From Heliocidaris erythrogramma (lineage: Eukaryota > Echinodermata > Echinoidea > Camarodonta > Echinometridae): DNA of 64,000 nucleotides. The notes under the pieces are model-generated. The model had not been told where the DNA came from, did no database searches, and was given only the letters and a program-made list of their open reading frames with translations. Both the position numbers and the translations under genes were made by a program. Positions 63,877 to 64,000 of this stretch are shown one piece after another (positions within the stretch are counted from its first letter, which is position 1; the number at the start of each line of letters is the position of its first letter). The stretch lies in contig CM046856.1 in assembly GCA_025617745.1 (NCBI GenBank), positions 37,008,208-37,072,207 on the forward strand, read 5' to 3'.

Positions 63877-64000
63877 GATCGAGGCGGCCGCAGTTTCCAT
63901 AGTAGGCCGGGCCAGTGGGGCCCTTGGGGGAAAAGGGCTTTAATCCCGCGGGAAGCTAGCCTTTAATCATGGAGGCATGCTCCCGGGGGCATGCTAGGCC
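63877..64000. other. Window end, GC-rich sequence, nothing recognised
   Basis: Contains GCGGCCGC and several CCCGGG-like blocks. Too short to interpret. Confidence 0.3.

Overview
The window is animal nuclear DNA, AT-rich and crowded with repeats. It most resembles a marine invertebrate, perhaps an invertebrate deuterostome such as a sea urchin relative or amphioxus. The evidence is a metazoan-type MSH6 gene split into 30 exons, a eukaryotic tRNA gene, and a dense load of MITEs, Helitron-like elements, foldbacks, a Ty3/Gypsy element and an RNase H-bearing LINE. The species cannot be fixed from the sequence alone.

The right-hand 36 kb (26102-61708, minus strand) is one complete gene, the mismatch-repair ATPase MSH6. 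I could trace 30 exons, all with GT-AG introns and matching phases, giving a 4077-nt CDS and 1358 aa (human MSH6 is 1360 aa). It contains a PIP-like N-terminus, a PWWP domain, an acidic and basic linker, the FYE mismatch-sensing motif, the connector, lever and clamp domains, and the Walker A, signature and Walker B motifs of the ABC ATPase. An E2F-like palindrome and an E-box lie just upstream. The introns hold many mobile elements, including a full-length 5.85-kb LINE nested in a hAT-like MITE in intron 22.

The left 26 kb has little host coding. It holds one probable terminal exon of an unrecognised plus-strand gene (8852-9129), a tRNA-Arg(TCT) gene (10370-10442) and a palindromic cluster of tRNA-Thr-like pseudogenes (13.0-13.4 kb). 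The rest is repeats: a structurally whole Ty3/Gypsy element (2109-7796) nested in a Helentron/Helitron-like element, a 4.6-kb foldback (15262-19840), and several Tc1/mariner-, piggyBac- and Harbinger-like MITEs.

Two repeat families stand out because they carry arrays of transcription-factor-like sites. The Helitron-like family (six copies, three of them inside MSH6) has internal minisatellites full of AGGTCA-A-AGGTCA (nuclear receptor DR1) motifs. The foldback arms are about 357-bp tandem units, each with two RFX X-box-like near-palindromes (GTTACCATGGTAAC type). Function is unproven in both cases, but these are the most unusual structures in the window.
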